DNA of 64,000 bases, taken from NCBI GenBank assembly GCA_022844405.1, contig JALHLV010000021.1:1-64000 (forward strand), given 5' to 3'. Below the pieces are notes generated by a model. It was not told the origin of the DNA. It ran no database searches and worked only from the letters and a program-made list of their open reading frames with translations. The position numbers and the translations under genes were made by a program. Below are positions 39,349-48,942 of this stretch, in pieces (position 1 is the first letter of the stretch; each line of letters starts with the position of its first letter). The stretch comes from Sphingomonadales bacterium. Its GTDB lineage: Bacteria > Pseudomonadota > Alphaproteobacteria > SMXS01.

Positions 39349-39984
39349 TTAGTTGCGGCCCGGACCCTGCGACATGTCGATATCCCGGTAGGTCGCCTCC
39401 GGACGCTGGAACCGGCTTTCGTCGACGGTGCCGACCTGCGCGTTCCGAAGTTCCACGTTCCCCTGCATCATGTCGGTGTTGGTGCGCATGTATTGCATTA
39501 CCATACGGTCGTCGAGGCACAGCTTGGTGGCGGTATTGCCGCCCATGTCCCAGACGGTGCAGGGCGTGCCGTTGAAGCTGTCCGTGCCGGCGCGCTTGCC
39601 GCCCTGGGCCGCGACCATCTTCTCGAAGAAGTCCAGGCCGCTCTTAGCGCTCGCCGCGGCGGCGGCCTGCTCGTTGGGCGCCCGCGTCCCCTGGCGGGCG
39701 GCGACGTCGTAGGTGTAGATCCATTGCGGGTCGGTGAAGGTCCACACGTCGATCTGCTGGGGACCCTGCCGCGACGGCACCGTCGCCGCGTAGTGCTGGG
39801 CGGTGATTCGGCCGTGGTCCTTGATGTAGATGGTCTGGGTGCCCTGCTGGGCGCCGGTGACCGTATAGGTCAGCGTCGCCTTCTCGAACGGGTACATCTT
39901 CACCGGCTCGTTCACCGGTTCGAGGGCGTGTGCGCATGAAAGCATGGCGATGCTGGCAAGACCAGCGGCGACGAGCGTCTTCAA
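39349..39984 (-). CDS. Exported hypothetical protein
   Basis: A 211-residue protein of unknown function. It has a signal peptide (residues 1-20, KTLVAAGLASIAMLSCAHA with a likely cut after AHA). The mature part is beta-rich, with YTVTGAQQGTQTIYIKDHGR, a two-cysteine region (PCTVWDMGG and KLCLDD) that may form a disulfide, and a Met-rich stretch near 165-180 (DRMVMQYMRTNTDMMQGN). The TTG start is supported by GGGAGG 7 bases upstream and by the signal peptide beginning there. It is divergent from the first glycerophosphodiesterase gene. Confidence 0.78.
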   Translation of the reverse strand: MKTLVAAGLASIAMLSCAHALEPVNEPVKMYPFEKATLTYTVTGAQQGTQTIYIKDHGRITAQHYAATVPSRQGPQQIDVWTFTDPQWIYTYDVAARQGTRAPNEQAAAAASAKSGLDFFEKMVAAQGGKRAGTDSFNGTPCTVWDMGGNTATKLCLDDRMVMQYMRTNTDMMQGNVELRNAQVGTVDESRFQRPEATYRDIDMSQGPGRN

Positions 39985-40083
39985 TTCAGCCTCCCGGGCA
40001 TCAAGGCAATCCCTACGGACAATGATATGGGCACGGACCCGGTTCGCCGCTACCTTATCTCGGCGAACCGTGACGGGAAGCCC

Positions 40084-41010
40084 ATGACGCTGAAGACCCT
40101 GACCGGGCGCAAGCCCATCGTCATCGCCCATCGCGGCGCCAGCGGCTATGCGCCCGAACACACCGAAGCGGCCTATGCCATGGCGCTCGACATGGGCACC
40201 GACGCGGTCGAGCCCGACCTGGTGATGACCAGCGACGGCTGGCTGGTCGTGCGGCACGACCGTTACCTGGGCACGACGACGGACGTGGCCGACCACCGCG
40301 AATTCGCCGGCCGCCGCGTCGTGAAGCCCGGCAAGGCCGAACCCGAATGGTACGTCGAGGACTTTACCCTCGACGAGATCCGGACGCTGCGCGCGCGCCA
40401 GCCCTTTCCCGGCCGGTCGACGGCCATGGACGGGCTGTACCCGATCCTGACCTTCGAGGAGCTGCTGCGATTGCTGCGCGAGGGCGAGGCGCGGCGGGGT
40501 GCGGCCATCGGCTTCCATCCCGAGATCAAGCACCCGGACGACCTGCTGGCAATGGGTTTCGACGTCATCCCGCCGCTGCTCGAGGCGCTGGAGGAGCACG
40601 GCTACGGTCCGGACCGGGACAATCTCTATATCCAGTCGTTCGACCATGCGTTCCTGCGGCGAATCCGGCCGCTGACCGGCATCCGGCTGACGCAGCTGCT
40701 GGTGGATGACGGCCACGGCGCGCCGCACGTCCCGCTGGAGCAGGCCGCGACCCTGGCGGCGGCGATCGGGCCGCAGAAATCGCTGCTGCTCGATCCCGTT
40801 ACGAAACGGTCGACCGGGATCACCGAACGGGCGCACGCGCTTGGCATGCAGGTCCATCCGTGGACGTTCCGCGATGACGCCGTCGGGCCGGGCTTCACGA
40901 ACGTGCGCGAGGAGATGCTCGCCTATTTCGCCGCGGGCATCGACGGCGGCTTTTCGGATTTCGCCGACACGGCGCTGTCCATCCGCGACGCGTTCGTCGG
41001 GAGCCTGTAA
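40084..41010 (+). CDS. Glycerophosphodiester phosphodiesterase, cytoplasmic form
   Basis: A 308-residue GDPD-fold enzyme with the active-site signature AHRGASGYAPEHTEAAY, metal ligands in AVEPDLVMTSDG, and VRHDRYL. These enzymes hydrolyse glycerophosphodiesters to glycerol-3-phosphate and an alcohol. No signal peptide, unlike its downstream paralogue. GGGAAG precedes the ATG at 40084; an in-frame ATG at 40027 would add 19 residues without a Shine-Dalgarno and still no signal peptide. Confidence 0.9.
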   Translation: MTLKTLTGRKPIVIAHRGASGYAPEHTEAAYAMALDMGTDAVEPDLVMTSDGWLVVRHDRYLGTTTDVADHREFAGRRVVKPGKAEPEWYVEDFTLDEIRTLRARQPFPGRSTAMDGLYPILTFEELLRLLREGEARRGAAIGFHPEIKHPDDLLAMGFDVIPPLLEALEEHGYGPDRDNLYIQSFDHAFLRRIRPLTGIRLTQLLVDDGHGAPHVPLEQAATLAAAIGPQKSLLLDPVTKRSTGITERAHALGMQVHPWTFRDDAVGPGFTNVREEMLAYFAAGIDGGFSDFADTALSIRDAFVGSL

Positions 41011-41058
41011 CTGTTCCGACACCATGGCGGCGTACCGTGCGCGCCAACCGAGGAACCC

Positions 41059-41991
41059 ATGATGAAGCTGCTGGCCGTCCTTCTCTTCTGTCTCGCGATG
41101 GCGCCGCTGCCGGCCATGGCCGAAGGCAAGCCCATCGTCATCGCCCACCGGGGCGCGAGCGGCGTCCTCCCCGAGCACACCATCGAGGCCTATGAGAGGG
41201 CCATCGAGCTGGGCGCCGACTTCATCGAGCCCGACCTGGTGTTCACCTCGGACGGCGTGCTGGTCGCGCGGCACGACCGCTGGCTGAGCGATTCCACCGA
41301 CGTCGCCGACCGTCCCGAGTTCGCGAATCGCCGCGTGATGAAACCGGGCAGGGCCGAGCCCGACTGGTACGCCGAGGATTTCACCTTCGCGGAGCTGCGC
41401 ACGCTGCGCGCCCGCCAGGTTTTTCCGGGCCGGAGCAAGGCGGACGACGGCAAGTTCCTGATCCCGCGTTTTGAGGAGATCCTGGAACTGGCCCGCGACA
41501 GCAAGGTCGGCGTCTATCCGGAAGCGAAGGAGCCGGCGGCGCTGGCCGCGCTGGGCCATGACTTCACCGCGCCGCTGCTCAACGCGCTCGGCCGGTACGG
41601 TTTCGGGCCGGGCGGCCTGCCGGTGTTCATTCAGTCCTTCGATCCCGACTTTCTGCGCGGCCTGAGGAACAAGACCCGCATCCCGCTGATCATGCTGGTC
41701 GGCGTGGTGGACGGCCGCGAGAGCGTGATGCTCGGCGACGCGGCCGCCTTCGCCGATGGCGTCGGCCCCTACAAGGCCATGCTGATCGACGCGCGGGGAA
41801 AGGACACCGGTTATGTGAAGCAGGCCCATATGCTGGGCCTGCTGGTCCATCCCTGGACGTTCCGCGACGACAAGGTCGGCGAGGGATTCCCGGATATCCG
41901 GGCCGAGCTGCGTGCGTTCCTCGCCCTCGGCATCGACGGCCTGTTCACCGACTTTCCCGACACCGCCCTTGCCGTCCGCGACAGGCGCTGA
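41059..41991 (+). CDS. Glycerophosphodiester phosphodiesterase, exported form
   Basis: A 310-residue GDPD enzyme with a signal peptide (residues 1-21, LLAVLLFCLAMAPLPAMA, cut after AMA). The active site reads AHRGASGVLPEHTIEAY, FIEPDLVFTSDG and ARHDRWL. Similarity to the upstream paralogue is high throughout, including the STDVADRPEFANRRVMKPG segment, so the pair arose by tandem duplication. It probably cleaves periplasmic glycerophosphodiesters. The alternative ATG at 41062 is equally possible. Confidence 0.92.
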   Translation: MMKLLAVLLFCLAMAPLPAMAEGKPIVIAHRGASGVLPEHTIEAYERAIELGADFIEPDLVFTSDGVLVARHDRWLSDSTDVADRPEFANRRVMKPGRAEPDWYAEDFTFAELRTLRARQVFPGRSKADDGKFLIPRFEEILELARDSKVGVYPEAKEPAALAALGHDFTAPLLNALGRYGFGPGGLPVFIQSFDPDFLRGLRNKTRIPLIMLVGVVDGRESVMLGDAAAFADGVGPYKAMLIDARGKDTGYVKQAHMLGLLVHPWTFRDDKVGEGFPDIRAELRAFLALGIDGLFTDFPDTALAVRDRR

Positions 41992-42128
41992 AGCCGGCTG
42001 ACATGGCCGCTTTTTCCGCTGCATCGGGCAGGCAGGGCGTGCTAGCGTTTCGCCCCAACAGAACCGGACGGTAACAAGCGCGTATAAGGCGCGGCGTCAT
42101 CCGCTGACAGACGAAGAGGAACGGGCAC

Positions 42129-43367
42129 ATGGATTTCAACGACACGCCGGAAGAAGCCGAGTTCCGCGCCGAAGTGCGCGCCTGGCTGGCAAAAAATGCG
42201 CCGGAAGGCTGGCGCGAGCGCATGGCCGCGGGTCAGGTGCAGGAAGTCTGCAAGGAATGGCAGCGGATCAAGTACGATGCCGGCTGGGCGTGCCTGGGCT
42301 GGCCGAAGGAATATGGCGGGCAGGGCCTCAGCCCGATCCAGTCGGTGATCTGGTCGCAGGAGGAATCCAAGGTCGCGCCGCCGTCCGCCGCCATGCTGGT
42401 GGTCGGCCTGGGCATGACCGGGCCCATGCTGATGGTCCACGGCACCGAGGAGCAGAAGACGACGCACCTGCCGCCGATGGCCCGCGCCGATATCATCTGG
42501 TGCCAGCTGTTCTCCGAGCCGGCCGGCGGCTCGGACCTGGCCGCGCTGCGCACCCGCGCGGTGAAGGACGGCGACGACTGGATCGTCAACGGCCAGAAGA
42601 TCTGGTCGTCCGGGGCGCACCAGTCCGACTGGGCGATCCTGGTCACCCGTACCGACCCGACCGTGCCCAAGCACAAGGGCCTGACCTTCTTCATCGTCGA
42701 CATGAAGACGCCGGGCATCGAGCCCCGGCCGATCAAGCAGATCTCGGGCGCGGCGCACTTCAACGAGGTCTACCTGACCGACGTGCGCATCCCTGACTCG
42801 AACCGCATCAGCGAGGTCGGCAACGGCTGGAACGTGGCCATGACCCTGCTGATGAACGAGCGTCTCGCGGTCGGCGCCTCGGGCGGCGCCGCCGGCGGCG
42901 GCGTGAGCTGGGACGGCCTGTTCGAGCTGGCGCGTTCGCTCGAGGATGACGACGGTCCGCTGATCGCCAACCAGGCGGTGCGCGAGAAGCTGGCCGACTG
43001 GTATGTGCGCGAGGCCGGCGTGCGCAACGTCAACGCCCGTACCCTGTCGGCGCTGTCGCGCGGCGACACGCCCGGTCCGGAATCCTCCATCGCCAAGCTG
43101 ATCCAGGGCCCGCAGAAGCAGAACATGGCCTCCTACGGCATGGACCTGGCGGACATGGCCGGCGTCATCGCGGATCCCAACCTCGCGGTGCAGCGCGCCG
43201 CCTACCCGTGGACGCTGCTGGGCGCGCCCGCCGGCCGCATCGCCGGCGGCACCGACGAGATCATGCGCAATATCATCGCCGAGCGCGTCCTCGGCATGCC
43301 CGGCGACATCCGCGTCGACAAGGACCTGCCGTTCAACCAGATCCCCACCGGCGGCAAGGCGGCCTGA
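42129..43367 (+). CDS. Acyl-CoA dehydrogenase
   Basis: A 412-residue FAD-dependent acyl-CoA dehydrogenase. Substrate/FAD motifs WCQLFSEPAGGSDLAALRTRA and DDWIVNGQKIWSSGAHQSDWAIL, and the C-terminal GGTDEIMRNIIAERVLG, are all present. The FAD-stacking and long C-terminal arrangement resembles dehydrogenases for bulky acyl chains such as those used in steroid or alicyclic catabolism, but the substrate is not certain. GAGGAA precedes the ATG. The 3' end is followed by a repeat. Confidence 0.95.
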   Translation: MDFNDTPEEAEFRAEVRAWLAKNAPEGWRERMAAGQVQEVCKEWQRIKYDAGWACLGWPKEYGGQGLSPIQSVIWSQEESKVAPPSAAMLVVGLGMTGPMLMVHGTEEQKTTHLPPMARADIIWCQLFSEPAGGSDLAALRTRAVKDGDDWIVNGQKIWSSGAHQSDWAILVTRTDPTVPKHKGLTFFIVDMKTPGIEPRPIKQISGAAHFNEVYLTDVRIPDSNRISEVGNGWNVAMTLLMNERLAVGASGGAAGGGVSWDGLFELARSLEDDDGPLIANQAVREKLADWYVREAGVRNVNARTLSALSRGDTPGPESSIAKLIQGPQKQNMASYGMDLADMAGVIADPNLAVQRAAYPWTLLGAPAGRIAGGTDEIMRNIIAERVLGMPGDIRVDKDLPFNQIPTGGKAA

Positions 43368-43378
43368 AGGCTGGCGCT

Positions 43379-43501
43379 TTCCCTCTCCGAAGGGAGAGGG
43401 AGGGACCCGCGCCCGCAGGGCGTGGGAGGGTGAGGGGAGGCCGCCTCTCGGCCGTCAGCCGATAAACGGGACTTGACTCCACCCCTCTCCCGGCTGCGTG
43501 T
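43379..43501. repeat. GC-rich intergenic repeat with a perfect hairpin
   Basis: CCCTCTCC-GAAG-GGAGAGGG (43381-43400) is a perfect 8-bp stem with a tetraloop. Next to it are GGGACCCGCGCCCGCAGGGC and a GGGAGGGTGAGGGG stretch, and a CCCCTCTCCCGG copy in the opposite sense near 43480. The layout resembles dispersed intergenic repeats common in proteobacterial genomes. It could also end the acyl-CoA dehydrogenase transcript. Confidence 0.6.
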
Positions 43502-43607
43502 CGCATAACTGTCACGGGGCGGTCCATTCGTGCCGGGCATGGCTTGTCCGAAGGCGCCGATGCAGCTATATGCGGCGTGCACAGCGGCACCAGCGGGATT
43601 TGAAGGC

Positions 43608-44552
43608 GTGAGCACGACGGCAAAGGCGACCAGCAGCGAGGCGCGGATCTCCGCCGAGCGGCTGACCCATCTCCAGCGTCTGGAAGCGGAATCCATCCAT
43701 ATCTTCCGCGAGGTCGTTGCCGAGGCCGAGAACCCGGTGATGCTCTATTCGGTGGGCAAGGACAGCGCCTGCATGCTGCATCTGGCGCGCAAGGCGTTCC
43801 ATCCGTCGCCGCCGCCCTTCCCGATGCTCCACGTCGATACGACCTGGAAGTTCAAGGCCATGTACGAGATGCGCGGTCGCATGGCGCGCGAAAGCGGCAT
43901 GGAGCTGATCGTCCATCAGAACCCGGAGGCCAAGGAAAAGGGCATCAACCCCTTCGACCACGGCCCGCTGCACACCGACATGTGGAAGACCCAGGGCCTG
44001 AAGCAGGCGCTCGACAAGTACGAATTCGACGTGGCCTTCGGCGGCGCGCGCCGCGACGAGGAGAAGAGCCGCGCCAAGGAGCGCATCTTCTCGTTCCGCG
44101 CCGCCAATCACGTTTGGGACCCGAAGAACCAGCGCCCCGAGCTGTGGCGGCTCTACAACGCCCGCAAGTCCAGGGGCGAGAGCATCCGCGTGTTCCCGAT
44201 CTCCAACTGGACCGAGCTGGACATCTGGCAGTACATCCACCTGGAGAACATCCCCATCGTGCCGCTGTATTTTTCGGAGATGCGCCCGACCGTCGAGCGT
44301 GACGGTCTGCTGCTGATGGTGGACGACGAGCGCTTCCCGCTGCTGCCGGGCGAAGAACCGGTGATGCGGCCGATCCGCTTCCGCACCCTGGGCTGCTACC
44401 CGCTCTCGGGCGCCGTGATCAGCGAGGCCGCGACCCTGCCGGAAGTCATCCAGGAAATGCTGCTGACCACCACCTCCGAGCGCCAGGGCCGCGCCATCGA
44501 TCACGATCAGGCGGCCTCCATGGAGAAGAAGAAGCGGGAGGGCTATTTCTGA
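43608..44552 (+). CDS. cysD: Sulfate adenylyltransferase subunit 2 (CysD)
   Basis: A 314-residue CysD, the ATP-pyrophosphatase subunit that makes adenosine 5'-phosphosulfate from sulfate and ATP. The PP-loop is [13 protein letters not shown], followed by the family regions [34 protein letters not shown] and [15 protein letters not shown]. The GTG at 43608 (GAAGG just upstream) gives the normal length; an in-frame ATG at 43530 would add 26 poorly conserved residues. The stop codon shares a base with the cysNC start. Confidence 0.95.
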   Translation: MSTTAKATSSEARISAERLTHLQRLEAESIHIFREVVAEAENPVMLYSVGKDSACMLHLARKAFHPSPPPFPMLHVDTTWKFKAMYEMRGRMARESGMELIVHQNPEAKEKGINPFDHGPLHTDMWKTQGLKQALDKYEFDVAFGGARRDEEKSRAKERIFSFRAANHVWDPKNQRPELWRLYNARKSRGESIRVFPISNWTELDIWQYIHLENIPIVPLYFSEMRPTVERDGLLLMVDDERFPLLPGEEPVMRPIRFRTLGCYPLSGAVISEAATLPEVIQEMLLTTTSERQGRAIDHDQAASMEKKKREGYF

Positions 44553-46534
44553 TGACCGAAACCCTGTCCGACGCCTCCAGGGCCAGCGCCTACAAGGCCC
44601 ACGACCTCATCGCCGAGGACATCGACGCCTATCTGCTGCAGCACCAGCACAAGAGCCTGCTACGCTTCATCACCTGCGGCAGCGTCGACGACGGCAAGTC
44701 CACGCTGATCGGCCGGCTGCTCTATGATTCGAAGATGATCTTCGAAGACCAGCTCGCCGCCCTCGAGGCCGACAGCAAGCGGGTCGGCACCCAGGGCCAG
44801 GAGATCGACTTCGCGCTGCTGGTCGATGGCCTCGCCGCCGAGCGCGAGCAAGGCATCACCATCGACGTGGCCTACCGGTTCTTCGCCACCGACCGGCGCA
44901 AGTTCATCGTCGCCGACACACCCGGTCACGAGCAGTACACCCGCAACATGGTGACCGGCGCCTCGACCGCCGACCTGGCGGTGATCCTGATCGACGCGCG
45001 CAAGGGCGTGCTCACCCAGACGCGCCGTCATTCCTACCTCGCCAGGCTGATCGGCATCCGCCACATGGTGCTGGCCATCAACAAGATGGACCTGGTGAAC
45101 TACGACCACGCGGTGTTCGACCGCATCGTCGCCGACTACCGCGCCTTCGCCGCCGGCATCGGCATCGACGCCTTCATCCCGATTCCGGTTTCGGGCCTGC
45201 GCGGCGACAACATCACCACCCGCAGCGACGCCACGCCCTGGTACACCGGTCCGGTTCTGCTCGATCACCTGGAGACGGTCGAGATCGGCGACGATCCGGC
45301 CAGCACCGGGCCGTTCCGCATGCCGGTGCAGTGGGTCAACCGGCCCAACCTGGACTTCCGCGGCTTCTCCGGCCTGATCGCGGGCGGCAGCGTGTCGCCG
45401 GGCGACACGGTGCGCATCCTGCCGTCGGGCCGCACCTCGACGGTGGCGCGCGTGGTCACCTTCGACGGCGACCTGCCGGTGGCCGTGACCGGCCAGTCGG
45501 TCACCATCACCCTGGCCGACGAGGTCGACTGCTCGCGCGGCGACGTCATCGCCGCCGCCGGCGCGCCGCCGCAGGTGGCCGACCAGTTCGAGACCACCAT
45601 CGTCTGGATGGCCGACGACGAGATGCTGCCCGGCCGGCCCTACTGGCTCAAGCTGGGCACCCAGATGGTCACCGCCGTGGTCCAGCCGCCCAAATACCAG
45701 GTGAACGTCAACACCATGGAGCACCTGGCGGCCAAGACGCTGGGGCTCAACGCCATCGGCGTCGCCAATCTGTCGACCGACCGGCCGCTGGTGTTCGAGC
45801 CCTACGAGACCTCGCGCGACCTGGGCGGCTTCATCCTGATCGACAAGATGACCAACGCCACGGTCGCCGCCGGCCTGGTCAACTTCTCGCTGCGCCGGGC
45901 GCAGAACGTGCACTGGCAGGCCATCGACATCGACCGCGACGCCCACGCGGCGCAGAAGGGCCAGCGGCCCAAGCTGCTGTGGTTCACCGGCCTGTCGGGC
46001 TCGGGCAAGTCGACAATCGCCAATTTGGTCGAGAAGCGGCTGTTCGCGCTGGGCAAGCACTCGTTCCTGCTCGACGGCGACAATGTCCGCCACGGCCTCA
46101 ACCGGGACCTCGGCTTCACCGATGCCGACCGGGTCGAGAACATCCGCCGCGTTGGCGAGGTGGCCAAGCTGATGACCGATTCCGGCCTCATCGTGCTCGC
46201 CGCCTTCATCAGCCCGTTCCGCGCCGAGCGCGACATGGTCCGCTCCATGCTGCCCGAAGGCGAGTTCATCGAGGTTTTCGTCGACACGCCGCTGGCCGAG
46301 GCCGAGAAGCGCGACGTCAAGGGGCTCTACAAAAAGGCGCGCGCCGGCCAGCTCAAGAACTTCACCGGCATCGACAGCCCCTACGAGCCGCCGGAGAATC
46401 CGGAAGTGGTGATCGACACCACCGAGATGAGCCCCGACCAGGCCGCCGAGCACATCGTCGCCCGCGTCCTGTGGGGCCGCTCGGAAATCCCCGACGACGA
46501 GGATCCAGACTGGTTCAAGGGCCGGGGTATTTAA
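44552..46534 (+). CDS. cysNC: Bifunctional CysN GTPase / CysC APS kinase
   Basis: A 660-residue fusion. The N-terminal CysN GTPase (G1 GSVDDGKST at 43-51, then [11 protein letters not shown] and NKMDLV, with EF-Tu-like barrels to about 450) stimulates CysD by GTP hydrolysis. The C-terminal CysC APS kinase (Walker [10 protein letters not shown] near 478-486, then [16 protein letters not shown] and [17 protein letters not shown]) phosphorylates APS to PAPS. The fusion is the NodQ-type arrangement usual in alphaproteobacteria. Its ATG overlaps the cysD stop (TGATG), so both subunits are coupled. Confidence 0.96.
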   Translation: MTETLSDASRASAYKAHDLIAEDIDAYLLQHQHKSLLRFITCGSVDDGKSTLIGRLLYDSKMIFEDQLAALEADSKRVGTQGQEIDFALLVDGLAAEREQGITIDVAYRFFATDRRKFIVADTPGHEQYTRNMVTGASTADLAVILIDARKGVLTQTRRHSYLARLIGIRHMVLAINKMDLVNYDHAVFDRIVADYRAFAAGIGIDAFIPIPVSGLRGDNITTRSDATPWYTGPVLLDHLETVEIGDDPASTGPFRMPVQWVNRPNLDFRGFSGLIAGGSVSPGDTVRILPSGRTSTVARVVTFDGDLPVAVTGQSVTITLADEVDCSRGDVIAAAGAPPQVADQFETTIVWMADDEMLPGRPYWLKLGTQMVTAVVQPPKYQVNVNTMEHLAAKTLGLNAIGVANLSTDRPLVFEPYETSRDLGGFILIDKMTNATVAAGLVNFSLRRAQNVHWQAIDIDRDAHAAQKGQRPKLLWFTGLSGSGKSTIANLVEKRLFALGKHSFLLDGDNVRHGLNRDLGFTDADRVENIRRVGEVAKLMTDSGLIVLAAFISPFRAERDMVRSMLPEGEFIEVFVDTPLAEAEKRDVKGLYKKARAGQLKNFTGIDSPYEPPENPEVVIDTTEMSPDQAAEHIVARVLWGRSEIPDDEDPDWFKGRGI

Positions 46535-46567
46535 CCGCGAAGCGGTGCGTTACCGCTCAGCTGCGGT
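46534..46567. terminator. Tandem hairpins between convergent genes
   Basis: ACCGC-GAA-GCGGT (46534-46546) and ACCGC-TCAGCT-GCGGT (46552-46567) are two copies of the same 5-bp hairpin between cysNC and the convergent small gene. No T tract, so a bidirectional terminator is only a possibility. Confidence 0.3.
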
Positions 46568-46586
46568 TGTGAACCCTGCGCCGAAC

Positions 46587-46829
46587 TCAGTTGCTGAGGC
46601 CGAACCGGGCCAGCTTGGTGTCGATCTGGTCGATGTCGGGCCCCTTGGTGGGGCGCTGGTAGAGGCTGCGCACCCTGCGGCGGTGCTCCAGCTTCTCGGC
46701 CGCGTCTCTGGGCATCATGTCCATGGTGATGACGCCCTGCGCGATCAGGACGTCGACCAGATCCTCCAGAACCCGGACGAAATCCCTGTCCTGCTCATCC
46801 ATGATCTTGTCGAGGAGATGCTGCTGCAT
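46587..46829 (-). CDS. Small hypothetical protein
   Basis: An 80-residue, highly charged, mostly helical protein I do not recognise (QHLLDKIMDEQDRDFVRVLE, VLIAQGVITMDMMPRDAAEKL, RRRVRSLYQRPTKGPDI). The helix-turn layout could bind a protein or nucleic acid, but no motif proves it. The ATG at 46829 has AGGGACG upstream; an in-frame ATG at 46865 lacks a Shine-Dalgarno. It converges on cysNC. Confidence 0.65.
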   Translation of the reverse strand: MQQHLLDKIMDEQDRDFVRVLEDLVDVLIAQGVITMDMMPRDAAEKLEHRRRVRSLYQRPTKGPDIDQIDTKLARFGLSN

Positions 46830-46923
46830 GGCGTCCCTGCGTCGCTGCGCTACCGGAAGCATCAAAATCGACTCGAATCGTGGCGATTGTGTGAAGTGAT
46901 TGGGGCATAACCATGGGTGGTGG

Positions 46924-47904
46924 CTATCCCCAGAGTACCCGCGGTGCGGGTTGCATCACGCCCCGCTCGTAGCGGATGCCGTTTTCCCGGTCCCTCGCCA
47001 GCAGCCATGCCCCGTCGAGATCGATCCATGACGCCTCCTGCGCCGCCAGCATGGCCGGCGCCATGGCCAGCGACGTGCCCAGCATGCAGCCCACCATCAG
47101 CTTCAGCCCCCGCGCGCGGGCGGCGTCGGCCGTGGCCAGCGCCTCGGTCAGGCCGCCGGCCTTGTCGAGCTTGATGTTGACCGCCTGGTACTTGCCGGCC
47201 AGGTCGTCGAGGCTGCCCCGGTCATGCAGGCTTTCGTCGGCGCACAGCGGCACCGGGCTGGCATAGCCCCGGAGGTCCTCGTCCTTGCCGGCGGGCAGCG
47301 GCTGCTCGATCAGGTCGACCCGCAGCAGCGCGAGGCGCGGCGCCAGATAGTCCAGCGTCTCGATGGTCAGCGCCTCGTTGGCGTCGACGATCAGCCGCGC
47401 CCGCTGCGCGGCGGCGCTCACCGCCCGGATGCGCGTCAGGTCGTGCTCGTCGCCGGCCAGCTTGATCTTCAAGAGCGGCCGGTCGGCGACCGCCTCGGCC
47501 GCCGCCAGCAGGTTTTCCGGCGTGTCGATGCTGAGGGTGAAGGCGGTCACCAGCGGCCCCGGCCGGTTCCTGTTCGCCAGCGTCCAGACAGGTATGCCTG
47601 TCTTCTTTGCCTCCAGGTCCCACAGGGCGCAATCGAGCGCGTTGCGGGCCGCGCCGTGCGGCAGCAGCGCCTGCGCCGCCTCGCGGCCAATGCCGGATTC
47701 CACGGCATCGCGCACGGCCTCGAGCTGCGCCGTCACGCTCTCTGCGCTCTCGCCGTAGCGCATGTTGGGGCCGCATTCGCCACGGCCGACGGCATCGCCA
47801 TCCCGCAACTCGACCACCACCACATCGGTCTCGGTGGCCGAGCGGCGCGCGATGCGAAAGACGCCGGCCACCGGCCATCGTTCGGTACGGATCAGGTAGA
47901 TCAT
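46924..47904 (-). CDS. Dipeptide epimerase (enolase superfamily)
   Basis: A 326-residue enzyme of the muconate-lactonizing subgroup of the enolase superfamily. Catalytic lysines sit in LLKIKLAG (Lys146/Lys148) and NIKLDK (Lys245/Lys248), and Mg ligands are Asp174 (DAN), Glu200 (IEQP) and Asp223 (ADES). The pattern fits L-Ala-D/L-Glu-type dipeptide epimerases, which help recycle murein peptides. The exact dipeptide is not fixed by these motifs. It diverges from the enoyl-CoA hydratase gene. Confidence 0.9.
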   Translation of the reverse strand: MIYLIRTERWPVAGVFRIARRSATETDVVVVELRDGDAVGRGECGPNMRYGESAESVTAQLEAVRDAVESGIGREAAQALLPHGAARNALDCALWDLEAKKTGIPVWTLANRNRPGPLVTAFTLSIDTPENLLAAAEAVADRPLLKIKLAGDEHDLTRIRAVSAAAQRARLIVDANEALTIETLDYLAPRLALLRVDLIEQPLPAGKDEDLRGYASPVPLCADESLHDRGSLDDLAGKYQAVNIKLDKAGGLTEALATADAARARGLKLMVGCMLGTSLAMAPAMLAAQEASWIDLDGAWLLARDRENGIRYERGVMQPAPRVLWG

Positions 47905-47965
47905 GGCTGGAAGTTACCGGGTGGACACGACATGATATCGCCCACCATAAACGGGAGTAGATCGG

Positions 47966-48781
47966 ATGTCACAAGAAGCCACCGCGACCAAGACCGAACC
48001 GGAAGTCCTGCTGGATATCCGGGATCACATCGCCACCATCACGCTCAACGCACCGCAGCGCATGAACACCATTTCCGGCCCCATGCTCGACCTGCTGGCC
48101 AGAACGCTGGTCGAGGTGGACGCCAATGCGGACGTGCGCGTGGTGGTGCTGACCGGCGCCGGCCGCGCGTTCTGCGCCGGCCTCGACCTGGGCGGCGCCA
48201 GGCAGGGCTCGACCGGCATGTCGGGCGCGTCCACGTCCAGCACCATCAGCATCCGCGATACGCCGCCGACCGTGCTGCACAACATGGACACGCCGGTGAT
48301 CTGCGCCCTCAACGGCGGCGCCGCCGGCTACGGCATGGATTTGGCCATGGGCTGCGACATCCGCGTCATGGGCGAGGGCGGCAAGCTGGCCGCCGCGTTC
48401 ACCAAGCGGGGCCTGCTGCCGGAATCCGGCGGCACCTGGATCCTGCCGCGCCTGCTCGGCTGGGCCAAGGCCGCCGAGCTGGTGTTCACCGGCCGCACGC
48501 TGGGCGCAGCCGACTGCCTGGAACTGGGCCTGGTCAACAAGGTCGTAGCCGACGCCGAGGTGCAATCCGCCGCCCGCGCCCTCGCCGAGGAGATCGCCGC
48601 CAACGCCCCGCTCGCCGTGCGCGCCGCCAAGCGGATGATGCGCATGGGCCTGAAGGAGCCGTTCGACGAGCATGTCCACCACGTCTTCCTGCAGCTCCTG
48701 CCGCTGCTGAAGACCGAGGACTTCGGCGAAGGCATCAAGGCCTTCATGGAAAAACGCGCCCCGGTGTTCAAGGGGAAGTGA
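47966..48781 (+). CDS. Enoyl-CoA hydratase/isomerase family protein
   Basis: A 271-residue crotonase-fold enzyme. The two oxyanion-hole segments are RAFCAGLDLGGARQG and NGGAAGYGMDLAMGCDIR, and a catalytic glutamate sits in LLPESGGTWILPRLLG. Crotonases hydrate or isomerise enoyl-CoAs in beta-oxidation-type pathways. It may act with the acyl-CoA dehydrogenase encoded about 4.6 kb away, but they are not in one operon. A MITE-like repeat follows the stop codon. Confidence 0.93.
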   Translation: MSQEATATKTEPEVLLDIRDHIATITLNAPQRMNTISGPMLDLLARTLVEVDANADVRVVVLTGAGRAFCAGLDLGGARQGSTGMSGASTSSTISIRDTPPTVLHNMDTPVICALNGGAAGYGMDLAMGCDIRVMGEGGKLAAAFTKRGLLPESGGTWILPRLLGWAKAAELVFTGRTLGAADCLELGLVNKVVADAEVQSAARALAEEIAANAPLAVRAAKRMMRMGLKEPFDEHVHHVFLQLLPLLKTEDFGEGIKAFMEKRAPVFKGK

Positions 48782-48814
48782 TCCGGAAGGGGCGCTATGG
48801 CGCCTCCTCTCGAT

Positions 48815-48918
48815 CGTCATCCCGGCGAAGGCCGGGACCCAGACTGGACAATCCGGCGCGCTTCGCGCCGGTCTTGTCGTAAGAATGGGACTGGGTCCCG
48901 GCCTTCGCCGGGATGACG
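48815..48918. repeat. MITE-like element with perfect 28-bp inverted repeats (second copy type)
   Basis: Arms at 48815-48842 and 48891-48918 are exact reverse complements over 28 bases. The 48-base centre contains CCGGCGCG-CTT-CGCGCCGG. Arm ends (CGTCAT inward to CCCAG) are the same as in the element at 32558-32707, though the middles differ. It lies between convergent genes. Confidence 0.8.
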
Positions 48919-48942
48919 GCTGGAGTTGTGGCGACGAACGAG

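Noticed and set aside
39919-39984. Lipoprotein signal in the 211-residue exported protein
   Set aside because: The residues before the cysteine (M-L-S-C) do not fit a lipobox, and AHA gives a good ordinary signal-peptidase site.
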